From assembly GCF_002954545.1 (NCBI RefSeq), contig NZ_MSCH01000003.1, positions 3,077,991 to 3,141,990 on the forward strand: 64,000 bases of DNA, written 5' to 3'. A program made the translations under genes and the position numbers. The notes beneath the pieces were generated by a model that was not told the origin of the DNA, made no database searches, and worked only from the letters and a program-made list of their open reading frames with translations. This stretch comes from Psychrosphaera saromensis (lineage in GTDB: Bacteria > Pseudomonadota > Gammaproteobacteria > Enterobacterales > Alteromonadaceae). This document shows positions 35,259-45,227 of this stretch, piece after piece. Within the stretch, counting starts at the first letter, position 1; every line of letters begins with the position of its first letter.

Positions 35259-38200
35259 TTATAGAGATGAATCACAATGGTAACTTAGCAGCATAAGTTC
35301 ACGTAATGCCACTGAGAACTTAGCAAATTCATGACTATCCGAGGTTTTAAACTCAGCTAACATTTGTTCCCAACGACCAATGATTCCGTTGAATTCAGCC
35401 ATCCAGTTATCAAACATTACTTCGTCGTCATTACTGCCTTTATTAAAGTTCAGTACTGCAGATGTTAACGCACGTTGCTGCCAATCTAACTCTTCACGAT
35501 AACTTGCACGAGCGAGTGCTTGCCAATGGTTACCAACAGGTTGATTAGTGATCTGTTCTAAGAACCAATGTAAACCAAGTTTAGCGCCTAATCTAAAGTA
35601 AAGTTTAGTCACTAAATCAACGTCTTTATCCATGCTTTGTGCAACATCAGCGATATCCATTGCTGAGAAGATAGAGCTTAATTGTGCGACATAAGCAGCG
35701 ACTTCTTGCGGAGCGCCCTCTTGCACAAATTCGTTTTCAGCATCTTTTAATACCGTTGACTCAGCCTCGATTAAGTACTCAGGTAACTTAGTACTTAATC
35801 TATCAAATGTCGCTTTGTAGAAACCAATAGTATCTTCTAAGCCTATCGCTTTATTTCTATGTCTTAAGAACCAACGAGCTGTACGACGAACCGTACGGCG
35901 AACTTGATGCAACATTTCTGTTTGCAATTGTGCTGGGATCTTATTATCTAGCGCTTCAATTTGAGCCCAGTATTTTGGCAAGTTATAAACATCACGAGCC
36001 ATCATGTAACAAGTGAGAATTTCTTCTACCGGAGCACCGGTTTCTTCTTTCATACGCTCAACAAAGTTTAAGCCCATGTCATTAACAACTTCGTTGGCTA
36101 ACTTAGTCGCGATGATCTCTTTACGTAATGGATGTTTTTGGATCTGTTCTTTATATTCTTGCTGTAATTTCGGCGGGAAAGCCTCAATTAACATGTTTAA
36201 ATAATATGGATTTTGATCAATTTCATCGGTAGCAAATTGTTCTTTTAACACCATTTTGCCATACGCCACTAATACAGCTAATTCTGGACGAGTAAAGCCT
36301 TGACCAGATAATTGGCGTTCAGCAATGTCTTCATCCGACGGTAAAAATTCAATTTCACGGTCTAGCTTACCACTTTTCTCAAGAGCATGAATAAAGCGAG
36401 TTTGTTCTTTTAGCAGACTTGCGCCTTTAAGCTCAGTAACCGAGATAGTATGAGTTTGACGGTAACAATCTTTTAATACAATTTCAGATACATCGTCAGT
36501 CATGTCATACAATAATTGGTCACGGTGTTTTTTGGTTAATTCACCTTCCGTCACTAACTGATTTAACAATATTTTAATGTTAACTTCGTTATCCGAACAA
36601 TCAACACCACCTACGTTATCAACAAAGTCAGTATTAATACGGCCACCACTTAGTGCGTATTCAATACGACCTAATTGTGTCGCACCTAAGTTACCACCTT
36701 CACCAAATACTTTGGCTTTTAGCTCGCCACCATTAACACGAACTAAGTCCGTGCCACGGTCACCAACTTGTGCGTCACTTTCCGATTTAGCTTTAATATA
36801 TGTACCAATACCGCCATTCCAGAACAAATCAACTTCCATGGTTAATAACCCACGGATTAATTCATTTGGCGTCATGCTGGCTTTTTTAGTGCCCAACATT
36901 TTTTTCATTTCTGGCGTTAAACTAATTGATTTAGCGCTGCGTAAGAAAATACCGCCGCCTTTTGAAATTAGCTTAGCGTCATAATCTTCCCAAGAAGAAC
37001 GTGGCATATCGAATAATCGGCGACGCTCTGGAAATGATGTTGCTGAGTCAGGCGTTGGGTCTATAAAGATGTGCATGTGGTTAAACGCACCTTGCAAACG
37101 AATGTGTTCAGATAACAACATACCGTTACCAAATACATCACCAGCCATGTCACCAACGGCAACACAAGTGAAGTCTGTAGTTTGACAGTTAACGCCCATT
37201 TCACGGAAATGACGCTTAACCGATTCCCATGCACCGCGTGCGGTAATGCCCATTTTCTTATGGTCGTAACCAACACTGCCGCCTGATGCAAATGCATCAC
37301 CTAACCAGAAGTTATATTCTTCTGAAATAGCATTAGCGATATCTGAGAATGTTGCTGTGCCTTTATCGGCAGCAACAACTAAATAAGTATCATCTTCATC
37401 GTGGCGAACCACATCTTTCGGTGGAACAACATCACCATGTACTATGTTGTCAGTTAAATCTAATAGGCCACGGATAAAGATTTTGTAACATTCTTGCCCT
37501 TCAGTGAAAAATGCATCACGTCCGCCATCAGTTGGCATTTGCTTACAAACAAAACCACCTTTAGAACCGTTAGGGACAATTACTGTATTCTTAACTTGCT
37601 GTGCTTTAACCAGTCCAAGTACTTCAGTACGGAAGTCTTCCATACGGTCAGACCAACGTAATCCACCACGAGCCACTTTACCACCACGTAAATGCACACC
37701 TTCGATACGAGGGCTGTACACAAAAATTTCAAATTTAGGTTTAGGTAAAGGTACTTCTGGAATTAATGAAGGTAACAATTTAAATGAGATGTATGGTTTG
37801 TCTGTCCCATCTTTTGCCGGTTGGTAAAAGTTAGTACGTAACGTGGCGTCCATTAAAGTAACGTATAAACGAATGATACGGTCATCATCTAAGTTGCCAA
37901 CATTGTCTAATTCAGCAAATAATTCTTCTTTGGTCTTATCGTACTTTTTAACGCTATCTTTATTCGGCTTAAATTTATGGGTAAATAAAGTAACTAATTT
38001 CCCTGCAATTTCAGGATAGCGGTCGAAAGTAGATTCGATATAACTTTGTGAGAAAGTCACACCAATTTGACGCATATATTTAGCATACGCACGGATAATC
38101 GACGCTTGGCGGCCACTTAACTTAGCGCCTAAGATCAAACGGTTAAATCCGTCATTCTCTAATTTGTTATCCCACACAGCTGCGAAAGCTTGTTGGAACA

Positions 38201-40085
38201 ACTTCTGAGTTTTCTCAAAGTCTGAGTTATCACCATTGGTTAATGTCATGGTGAAATCCATGATCCAATGCTCACCCGTTTCAGTGTCTACAGCATAAGG
38301 GGTTTCACCAATAACGCGTAGTCCAAAGTTTTCTAAAATCGGCAATACGTCAGATAAATGAATCGGTTCATCTTTATGGAATAAACTTAAACGAACGGCG
38401 TTTTTCTCAACCGCTTCTTGTGAACGATAAAACAGCATTTCTAACTTGTTGTCATCGGACAATTTTTCTAAATAGGTGACATCAACCGTAGCCGTTGATG
38501 GTAATACCGCTTCTTTATAGCTTCTAGGGAATGAGCGGTTGTAACGAGCTGCGAGCTCTTTACCTTTAGCGCCACCAAATGTTTTAGTTAACGCAGTTGC
38601 TAATCTGTCGTCCCATGTTTTGGCCGCTTCTATCAAATTACTTTCAATTTCTTTCACGTTAATTTCTACATCCTGATTGTTAGCATGAACAATATAGTGC
38701 GTTCTAGCTAAAGGTGACTCAGAAAAGTAAGTAGTGAATTCAACTTCACTATCACTGCCTATCGCTTCGCGTAATACTTCTTGTGTGTCTTTACGTAATT
38801 TAGTGTTGTAACGCTCACGACGAACAAACACCATACAAGAATAGAAACGACCATAAGTATCTTTACGAACGAAGAGCTTGGTCATATCGCGTTCTTGCAT
38901 TTGCAATACGCCCATGGCGACTTCTTTTAAATGCTCATCAGAGGCTTGAATTAATTCGTCTCTTGGATAAGTTTCTAGAACATTTAATAACGCTTTGTAA
39001 CCATGCGTTTCTTTTGCAAACGAGCTATTTTCAGTTATACGATTTATTTTTTCATTTAACAGCGGTATATCTTTTACGCTTGAGTTATAAAAACTCGCCG
39101 CATAAAGACCAACAAATCGATACTCGCCAACAACGTTACCTTCCGCATCTAACTTTTTAATGCCAATGTAATCTAAATAAGCTGGGCGATGGACACGAGA
39201 TTGTGCGTTTGTTTTAGTCAATACTAAAAGGTTGCTAGACAATGCTTCAGTTCGGCCAGCTTGAGACAATTCAGATAACAATCTATCTGTGCTTGGTCTC
39301 TTTTTCATCAAGCCTAATGAGGTTTCATCTTTGCCTTTAACTAACGTGTCACCTTTAACTGCAGATACCGAATATTCGCGATATCCCATTAATGTAAAGT
39401 TATGATTGGCAATCCAATCTAAGAAACTTAACGTGGTTTTTACGTTGTCTTTATTAGCAACTTTTGATTTTTTGACCTCAGCAATGCACTGAGCCAATTT
39501 ATCCTGAATAGGTATCCAGTCTTGCACGGCGATGCTGACATCACCAAGTACTGACGCCAATTCTTTCACTAAACTGTTTAATTGTTTCTGATCACTTTGG
39601 TGATCAATTTCAATTAAAAATACAGTTTGGTGATGCGTACTTGTGCCTGCTTTTAAGTCAATAAATTCAGATATTTCACCGTTTTTATCACGGTTCACTT
39701 TAACTGGTGTATGTAATAACAAATGAGGTGTAATTGACAGACGGTTTAACGCCATACGCACAGAGTCGACAAGAAACGGCAGATCGTTAACCACAATTTG
39801 CACTATGGTATGTTCTGACTGCCAACCGTTATCACCAAGTTCAGGATTAAAAACTCGAATAATAGGTTTGTCTTCAAATGCTTCATTAAAAGCATTAAAT
39901 AAACTAAGAGATGCGCCATATAAATCTACGTCAATTCGTCTATCTAAATCGTCTGGCGCTATGTTTTCAAACAAGCGAGAGGCAAATTCTTCGACCAAGT
40001 GTTGACGTTTGGCGGGTAACTTCTCATTTATCAATTTGGCGACGTTCTTAAGGATCACCGATGAGGAATTACGTAATAAAGCCAT
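35259..40085 (-). CDS. NAD-specific glutamate dehydrogenase, large (about 180 kDa) class
   Basis: Catabolic enzyme that oxidatively deaminates glutamate to 2-oxoglutarate. The 1608 residues match the L_180/GdhB class. It has an N-terminal ACT-like region (HTIVQIVVNDLPFLVDSVRMA) and a central catalytic domain starting EGVHLRGGKVARGGLRWSDR with VKNTVIVPNGSKGGFV. The Rossmann part has FGEGGNLGATQLGRIEYALSGG, and a long helical C-terminus follows. AAGGA lies 7 nt before ATG 40085, so that start is preferred to the ATG 18 bases upstream. It is a single-gene unit. Confidence 0.95.
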   Translation of the reverse strand: MALLRNSSSVILKNVAKLINEKLPAKRQHLVEEFASRLFENIAPDDLDRRIDVDLYGASLSLFNAFNEAFEDKPIIRVFNPELGDNGWQSEHTIVQIVVNDLPFLVDSVRMALNRLSITPHLLLHTPVKVNRDKNGEISEFIDLKAGTSTHHQTVFLIEIDHQSDQKQLNSLVKELASVLGDVSIAVQDWIPIQDKLAQCIAEVKKSKVANKDNVKTTLSFLDWIANHNFTLMGYREYSVSAVKGDTLVKGKDETSLGLMKKRPSTDRLLSELSQAGRTEALSSNLLVLTKTNAQSRVHRPAYLDYIGIKKLDAEGNVVGEYRFVGLYAASFYNSSVKDIPLLNEKINRITENSSFAKETHGYKALLNVLETYPRDELIQASDEHLKEVAMGVLQMQERDMTKLFVRKDTYGRFYSCMVFVRRERYNTKLRKDTQEVLREAIGSDSEVEFTTYFSESPLARTHYIVHANNQDVEINVKEIESNLIEAAKTWDDRLATALTKTFGGAKGKELAARYNRSFPRSYKEAVLPSTATVDVTYLEKLSDDNKLEMLFYRSQEAVEKNAVRLSLFHKDEPIHLSDVLPILENFGLRVIGETPYAVDTETGEHWIMDFTMTLTNGDNSDFEKTQKLFQQAFAAVWDNKLENDGFNRLILGAKLSGRQASIIRAYAKYMRQIGVTFSQSYIESTFDRYPEIAGKLVTLFTHKFKPNKDSVKKYDKTKEELFAELDNVGNLDDDRIIRLYVTLMDATLRTNFYQPAKDGTDKPYISFKLLPSLIPEVPLPKPKFEIFVYSPRIEGVHLRGGKVARGGLRWSDRMEDFRTEVLGLVKAQQVKNTVIVPNGSKGGFVCKQMPTDGGRDAFFTEGQECYKIFIRGLLDLTDNIVHGDVVPPKDVVRHDEDDTYLVVAADKGTATFSDIANAISEEYNFWLGDAFASGGSVGYDHKKMGITARGAWESVKRHFREMGVNCQTTDFTCVAVGDMAGDVFGNGMLLSEHIRLQGAFNHMHIFIDPTPDSATSFPERRRLFDMPRSSWEDYDAKLISKGGGIFLRSAKSISLTPEMKKMLGTKKASMTPNELIRGLLTMEVDLFWNGGIGTYIKAKSESDAQVGDRGTDLVRVNGGELKAKVFGEGGNLGATQLGRIEYALSGGRINTDFVDNVGGVDCSDNEVNIKILLNQLVTEGELTKKHRDQLLYDMTDDVSEIVLKDCYRQTHTISVTELKGASLLKEQTRFIHALEKSGKLDREIEFLPSDEDIAERQLSGQGFTRPELAVLVAYGKMVLKEQFATDEIDQNPYYLNMLIEAFPPKLQQEYKEQIQKHPLRKEIIATKLANEVVNDMGLNFVERMKEETGAPVEEILTCYMMARDVYNLPKYWAQIEALDNKIPAQLQTEMLHQVRRTVRRTARWFLRHRNKAIGLEDTIGFYKATFDRLSTKLPEYLIEAESTVLKDAENEFVQEGAPQEVAAYVAQLSSIFSAMDIADVAQSMDKDVDLVTKLYFRLGAKLGLHWFLEQITNQPVGNHWQALARASYREELDWQQRALTSAVLNFNKGSNDDEVMFDNWMAEFNGIIGRWEQMLAEFKTSDSHEFAKFSVALRELMLLSYHCDSSL

Positions 40086-40293
40086 TACTGTTTCCTTTTT
40101 CATTATACATTTATAGTTATATGTTGATTTGACGTATTTATTTAATATAAACAGCTTATATAACTGCTCGCATTAACAATTGCATTTAGTTTAGACCTAT
40201 TTTCAAAATTAGAGAAGTAGATTCTAACTGGTAGTAACACCAAAGAATTCAAGAGATTAGTTGAAAAGGGAAAGATATGCAGAGGGTTTAAAT

Positions 40294-40320
40294 AAAAAAG
40301 CGGCTTAAGGCCGCTTTTTT
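40294..40320. terminator. Bidirectional terminator after the MMPL transporter gene
   Basis: AAAAAAGCGGC, loop TTAAG, GCCGCTTTTTT. It lies about 60 bp past the stop of the gene at 40380 on the minus strand and separates that cluster from the glutamate dehydrogenase promoter. Confidence 0.9.
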
Positions 40321-40379
40321 ATATATTTATTCATAAATAATTCATTTAAAGATGTGTGAATTAGTTACCTTTTTACTGT

Positions 40380-42701
40380 CTATTTTTCTTTACGCCAAAG
40401 AACCGATGCTAGAGCTGGTAAGATGATCACCGCACCTAACATGTTCACCAAGAACATAAAGGTTAATAACACGCCCATATCCACTTGGAATTTAAGCGCT
40501 GAGAATGCCCAAGTACTCACACCAATTGCTAATGTTAAGCCGGTAAATAATACTGCACTGCCACGTTCTTTAAGAGCTAAGAAGTAACTGTGAGTTAGAG
40601 TGTTACCTTTTCTTAGCTCACCTATCATAGTAGACAGAATATAAATTCCGTAATCCACGCCAATACCAACACCTAATGCAATAACTGGCATAGTTGAAAC
40701 CGTAAGACCAATTTCTAAATAGGTCATTAATGCTTGGGCTAATGTTGATACCACAAACAAAGGAAGAACAACTGCGATAGTGGCTTTCACTGAGCGGAAG
40801 CTAATTAAACATAAAATGATAACCGCGCCATAAACATACCAAAGCATTGGTACTTGAGCCGCTTCAACTGCTTCATTAGTTGCAGCCATAACACCCGCCG
40901 CACCAGAGGCTAATAAGAATTTAACTTGTTCTGTTTCCATCTCAGCTTTGGCAGCTTTAATTGATGAAATCACACGTTCTATCGTTTCAGCTTTATGATC
41001 TTCCAAGAAAAGAATAATTGGCATTACGCTACAGTTACGATTTAACAACCCCGTACTGGTTTCAATACGTGCTGTTGATTGAACTAAAGAAGAACTATTA
41101 CGTGGCAATGAACGCCATTTCAAGTTGCCTTCGTTATAACCTGTGTTAACTACTTTTGCTACGGTAGATAAACTAATGGCCGACTGAACGCCTTGAACGT
41201 TACTTAAACGCCATTGGAATTGGTCAATCAAGTCCATAGTTGCATGACTTGTGCAGTCATAAGCTATGTCATCGTCTAAGTTGTCATCATGTATTTCGAC
41301 AATGACTTTTAAGATATCCGTTGAAATAGCGTATCGGTCAGTAATTAAAAATGTATCTTGGTTATAGCGACTATCTTCATGTAAAGATGGCGCGCCCGCT
41401 TTCATGTCACCAATTTTCATTTCTTGGCTTTTCATCCAACCAAAACCATATAACAAAGCCGTGATCACTAAGATAATTGCCGTATTTTTAGGTTTGGTTA
41501 CTCGAGACATTTTCTCCCATAAATGATCATGAGAATCTGCAGGTAATGCTTTAAAGCGTTTATCAAAATCTATGTATGACGCTAATACCGGCATTAAGAA
41601 TAAGTTAGTGAAAATAATAACCGCCACACCTAAACTTGCTGTGATTGCTAATTCTTTAATAATACCAATATCGATTGTTAATAACGTTAAGAAGCCCACG
41701 GTATCAGACATTAATGCAATGCCACCAGGAATTAACAAGGTACAGAAACTGGCACTACAAGCCTGCTTAGCACTAAAGCCTTCATGTACCCTTTTGCCTA
41801 TTGAATTTATCATTTGCACGCCATGGCTCACACCAATAGCAAAGACTAAAAACGGCACCAAAATAGACATAGGATCTAAACCAAAGCCTAAGCTATTTAA
41901 CATACCTAGCTGCCATATCACCGCCATAATAGAACAAGCAATTGGCAAGATAGTTAATACGGTAGAACGGATAAATATCCAAACCATTAATGCGGTGATA
42001 ACAATCGCAACGGCAAAAAACAGAACAACGTCTTTAGCCCCTGACGCAACATCACCAATCATTTTAGCAAAGCCAATGATATGGATTGATATTTTGTCGT
42101 TTTCAAACTTCTCTCTAACTTCAGTTTCTAACTGCTGAGCTAGCGCTATGCTATCTAATTTTTCGCCAGTCTCTGGATTAGTTTCTAATAATTGGCTAGA
42201 CACCATGGCACAGGAATAATCGTCTGCAACCATACGACCAATAAGGCCCGCTTTTTCAATATTCTGTTTTACTTTCTGTAAGCCTGCTTTATCGGCATTG
42301 AAATCAGCTGGAATAACCGGTCCGCCAGCGAACCCATCTTCTACAACTTCAATAAAACGAGTTGATGGGGAATAAAGCGAAGATACTAATGTACGGTTTA
42401 CACCAGGAATAAAAAACAATTGATCGTGGACTGATTTAAGCGACTCAAAAAACTCAGGGTTAAATATGTCGCCATTTTTGTCACACACAGAGATGTAGAT
42501 GGAGTTTGCACCACCAAAGTCGTCACTGTGCTTAACATACGTTTTCATGTATTCATGATTAAGCGGTATGTTTTTGTTAAATGAGGCGTCTAAATGAATG
42601 TTAGATGCTTGATAACCTAAAACCAAAGTGATCGCGGTAAATACACCAATCACTATGGCGCGTTGTTTGAATAAGAACTTCTCTAAACTTTTTACAAACA
42701 T
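40380..42701 (-). CDS. MMPL/RND superfamily exporter of the DUF1302-DUF1329 cluster
   Basis: Inner-membrane transporter of 773 residues in two homologous halves. Each has one helix, a periplasmic domain and a block of five helices; conserved segments are LVFAIGVSHGVQMIN in the first half and IALGVGIGVDYGIYIL in the second. This is the MMPL/HpnN type, usually linked to lipids or other hydrophobic cargo, and it lacks the length of drug-efflux RND pumps. It begins 4 bp after the YCF48 gene, so the two are cotranscribed and likely coupled. The cargo is not known. Confidence 0.85.
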   Translation of the reverse strand: MFVKSLEKFLFKQRAIVIGVFTAITLVLGYQASNIHLDASFNKNIPLNHEYMKTYVKHSDDFGGANSIYISVCDKNGDIFNPEFFESLKSVHDQLFFIPGVNRTLVSSLYSPSTRFIEVVEDGFAGGPVIPADFNADKAGLQKVKQNIEKAGLIGRMVADDYSCAMVSSQLLETNPETGEKLDSIALAQQLETEVREKFENDKISIHIIGFAKMIGDVASGAKDVVLFFAVAIVITALMVWIFIRSTVLTILPIACSIMAVIWQLGMLNSLGFGLDPMSILVPFLVFAIGVSHGVQMINSIGKRVHEGFSAKQACSASFCTLLIPGGIALMSDTVGFLTLLTIDIGIIKELAITASLGVAVIIFTNLFLMPVLASYIDFDKRFKALPADSHDHLWEKMSRVTKPKNTAIILVITALLYGFGWMKSQEMKIGDMKAGAPSLHEDSRYNQDTFLITDRYAISTDILKVIVEIHDDNLDDDIAYDCTSHATMDLIDQFQWRLSNVQGVQSAISLSTVAKVVNTGYNEGNLKWRSLPRNSSSLVQSTARIETSTGLLNRNCSVMPIILFLEDHKAETIERVISSIKAAKAEMETEQVKFLLASGAAGVMAATNEAVEAAQVPMLWYVYGAVIILCLISFRSVKATIAVVLPLFVVSTLAQALMTYLEIGLTVSTMPVIALGVGIGVDYGIYILSTMIGELRKGNTLTHSYFLALKERGSAVLFTGLTLAIGVSTWAFSALKFQVDMGVLLTFMFLVNMLGAVIILPALASVLWRKEK

Positions 42702-42705
42702 CTAT

Positions 42706-43746
42706 TTAATCTCTTGCTTTATTTGAAGTAAATTCGCTTAACGCGATTTTTTTAATACCAGCTTCCGTCGCTAAGTATAAGAACCCATTAAATACCACAC
42801 CAGACATCACAGCTTTGCCGTCATCGAGTTCATAATCGTTAATATCTGTGTTATTTGAGGTATAAAAAATATTGCCAGAATTAGCAAAAAAATAAGTAAC
42901 ATTTTTGTAGTGATAAGCAGAATTTATTGTTGCTTTAACACCAGTATCTAATGCTTGCCAAGAGTCGCCTTGGTCTTCACTTTTGAATAGGTTGCCACGT
43001 AAACCAGCTAAGAACTGACTGTCGTCTACATTAATAATAGAGAAATAAGAACCAAAGTAGTCAGTTTCGATGATCTGCCAGTCTTCGCCATCCTTATCAC
43101 TTTTAGCTAAAAAGCCAGCTTCGCCAGCAATAAATAGTTGTTCACCAACCACGTTAATATTATTAAAGTGAGGCAACATAAACTGTTTTTCTTTTTGGTA
43201 AACATCAGGTTCATATTCTTTCAGATCGTTTAAATACAAACGGTCATCTTCAATTAATAATTCGTCTTGAAAAGAGTCCTGCCAAGTTTGGCCTGCGTCG
43301 AAGGATTGTAAAAACAAACCATAAGCACCAACGGCAATAACATTGTCGCCAATTACTTTTACATCTAGTAAAGGTTTATCCAGCTCAGGTTGATAATTTG
43401 ATACGGACCAGTTGAAACCACCATCCGTTGTTTTTAATAAAGTTGCATCATGGCCTGTTGCAAAACCTACTTTATCATTTTTAAAATCTACCGATGTTAA
43501 TAATACATTAACTGGAACATTAGCTTGCTGCCATTGCTCTCCATCACTTGAAAGTAAAATGTGTCCGCGTTCACCTACCGCAATGAGGGTAGAGCCAGCA
43601 AGGGTTATATCAACCAATAAATTTTTTGAAGCAAGTTTTGATTGAATTGCGGCAACAGGAGATTGAGCTGTGACTGAAAAGACAGAACAAACAACAAGTG
43701 TATAAAACACATTTTTAATCGTTTTTTTCAACATAGGTGACTTCAT
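42706..43746 (-). CDS. YCF48/BNR-type beta-propeller protein
   Basis: A 346-residue secreted protein (signal around residues 5-33 ending in AVAAI-type cleavage). It has repeated propeller motifs such as GERGHILLSSDGEQWQQANVP, FATGHDATLLKTTDGGFNWS and LFLQSFDAGQTWQDSF, which match YCF48/photosystem II stability factor-like repeats. Proteins of this type accompany MMPL transporters with DUF1302/DUF1329 genes in many gammaproteobacteria; the role is probably assembly or cargo binding (inference). ATG 43746 or 43734 are both possible. Confidence 0.82.
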   Translation of the reverse strand: MKSPMLKKTIKNVFYTLVVCSVFSVTAQSPVAAIQSKLASKNLLVDITLAGSTLIAVGERGHILLSSDGEQWQQANVPVNVLLTSVDFKNDKVGFATGHDATLLKTTDGGFNWSVSNYQPELDKPLLDVKVIGDNVIAVGAYGLFLQSFDAGQTWQDSFQDELLIEDDRLYLNDLKEYEPDVYQKEKQFMLPHFNNINVVGEQLFIAGEAGFLAKSDKDGEDWQIIETDYFGSYFSIINVDDSQFLAGLRGNLFKSEDQGDSWQALDTGVKATINSAYHYKNVTYFFANSGNIFYTSNNTDINDYELDDGKAVMSGVVFNGFLYLATEAGIKKIALSEFTSNKARD

Positions 43747-43812
43747 AGATAAAATAACTTTTGATAAATAGATATGAATAAAAAAGAGGTTTGGGAATAA
43801 GAATAAATAAAA

Positions 43813-43833
43813 ACGGTTGGCATAACCAACCGT
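43813..43833 (-). terminator. Terminator between the DUF1329 and YCF48 genes
   Basis: ACGGTTGG, loop of about 5 nt, CCAACCGT, followed on the minus strand by a T-rich tract. It splits the four-gene cluster into two transcription units or sets a ratio between them. Confidence 0.8.
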
Positions 43834-43850
43834 CTTTTATAACAAAGAAG

Positions 43851-45212
43851 TTATCTACCTTCTCGTCTTAATGCTGCAGGTGTGTACATACGATCTGTTT
43901 GTTCAGTTTTGAAATCATACATATCTTCCTGATTATCCAAACCAATCGCTATATAACGACGTGAATCTAAGTCGTAATATACTTCTAACGTACTCCAATG
44001 CGTAGGTACTTCGTAATAGTTAATACCGTAAGCAACAGCTACACGATATAACTCATCACGGTTATCGTACATATCGGCAATAGAAACCTGCCAGCTATCT
44101 TCGTCGATGTAAAATACACGTTTTTTATAAACATGGCTGATACCATCTTTAAGATTAGCTTCAACTACCCAAACTCTGTGTTTTTCCCAACGAACAACAT
44201 CAGTTGCTATATGGCCAGGCTTGATAATATCATCGTATTGTAATGAATTACTATGTAGTTTGTAGCTGTTATAAGGAATTAATACTTCTTTTTTACCTTT
44301 TAATGTCCAAGTGTAACGATCTGGAGCTCCGTTATACATGTCAAAATCATCGGTAGTACGTAAGCCATCAGCTGCAGATCCTGGTGCATCGTATGCAACA
44401 TTAGGTGCACGACGAACTCGGCGTTGTCCTGAGTTATATGTCCAAGCTTGACGAGGTTGTTTTACTTGGTCCATCGTTTCATGAACTAACAATGCTGTAC
44501 CAGCAAGACGAGCAGGTTCGGTAATTTTCTGTTTAAAACGGAATAAAATATTACTTTCTTCTAACGCAGCAGCAGTCGCATCTTTTTTAGAGTAATCAAT
44601 TGCGATTGACTCATCAAAACCGATATACGTATAGTCGCCATCAGCAGTCGGAACAGCTTGTCCACCATGACGAATAGCTGAAGCACCACGGAAACGCAAA
44701 ATATGGTTCCATATTACTTCTAGACCGTTAGCTGGAACTGGAAATGGAACTCCAATTGCTGCATTTTTAATACCGTTACCGTTTTGTACTAATTCTGTTT
44801 TAGTCGCATTAGCAACAGTTGCATCATAAACATACTTTGGGTATGACGCAGTACGACGACTTTGATAAACGTCTAACTTATAAGTATCAGGGTACGTTGC
44901 AAGCATTTTGCTTACGCCTGGTGTTAATAAGTCTTTGTACTGTGCTTTATTAGCATTAGTTACGGTATAAAGAACTTTATCTGCAGAGAAAGGGTCTGGG
45001 TGATGCATGCCCTCTTTATAACCAGCAGGTGGTGTTGTAATACCACCATTCCATGCTGGTATAGAACCATCTGCATTTGCAGCTCTTACTGCGCCCATTG
45101 GCGTTAATTCGCCAGTTAGCTTAGTCGCTTCTTGAGAACTAATTTTTGCACTCGCGCCAACTGATGCTAATGCAAAAGTTAAGGCCGAGGTCAATAAGGT
45201 GATCTTTTTCAT
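43851..45212 (-). CDS. DUF1329 domain protein (periplasmic, LolB-like fold expected)
   Basis: A 453-residue exported protein: signal MKKITLLTSALTFALASVGASA, then the family hallmark GAVRAANADGSIPAWNGGIT near the mature N-terminus and, later, HRVWVVEANLKDGISHVYKKR with YEVPTHWSTLEVYYDL. DUF1329 (PF07044) proteins are predicted to share the LolA/LolB lipid-binding fold. They co-occur with DUF1302 barrels. ATG 45212 is chosen because AAGGG is 12 nt upstream; the ATG at 45224 would abut it. It starts 15 bp after the DUF1302 gene. Confidence 0.88.
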   Translation of the reverse strand: MKKITLLTSALTFALASVGASAKISSQEATKLTGELTPMGAVRAANADGSIPAWNGGITTPPAGYKEGMHHPDPFSADKVLYTVTNANKAQYKDLLTPGVSKMLATYPDTYKLDVYQSRRTASYPKYVYDATVANATKTELVQNGNGIKNAAIGVPFPVPANGLEVIWNHILRFRGASAIRHGGQAVPTADGDYTYIGFDESIAIDYSKKDATAAALEESNILFRFKQKITEPARLAGTALLVHETMDQVKQPRQAWTYNSGQRRVRRAPNVAYDAPGSAADGLRTTDDFDMYNGAPDRYTWTLKGKKEVLIPYNSYKLHSNSLQYDDIIKPGHIATDVVRWEKHRVWVVEANLKDGISHVYKKRVFYIDEDSWQVSIADMYDNRDELYRVAVAYGINYYEVPTHWSTLEVYYDLDSRRYIAIGLDNQEDMYDFKTEQTDRMYTPAALRREGR

Positions 45213-45227
45213 AGTAAGTAACATCCC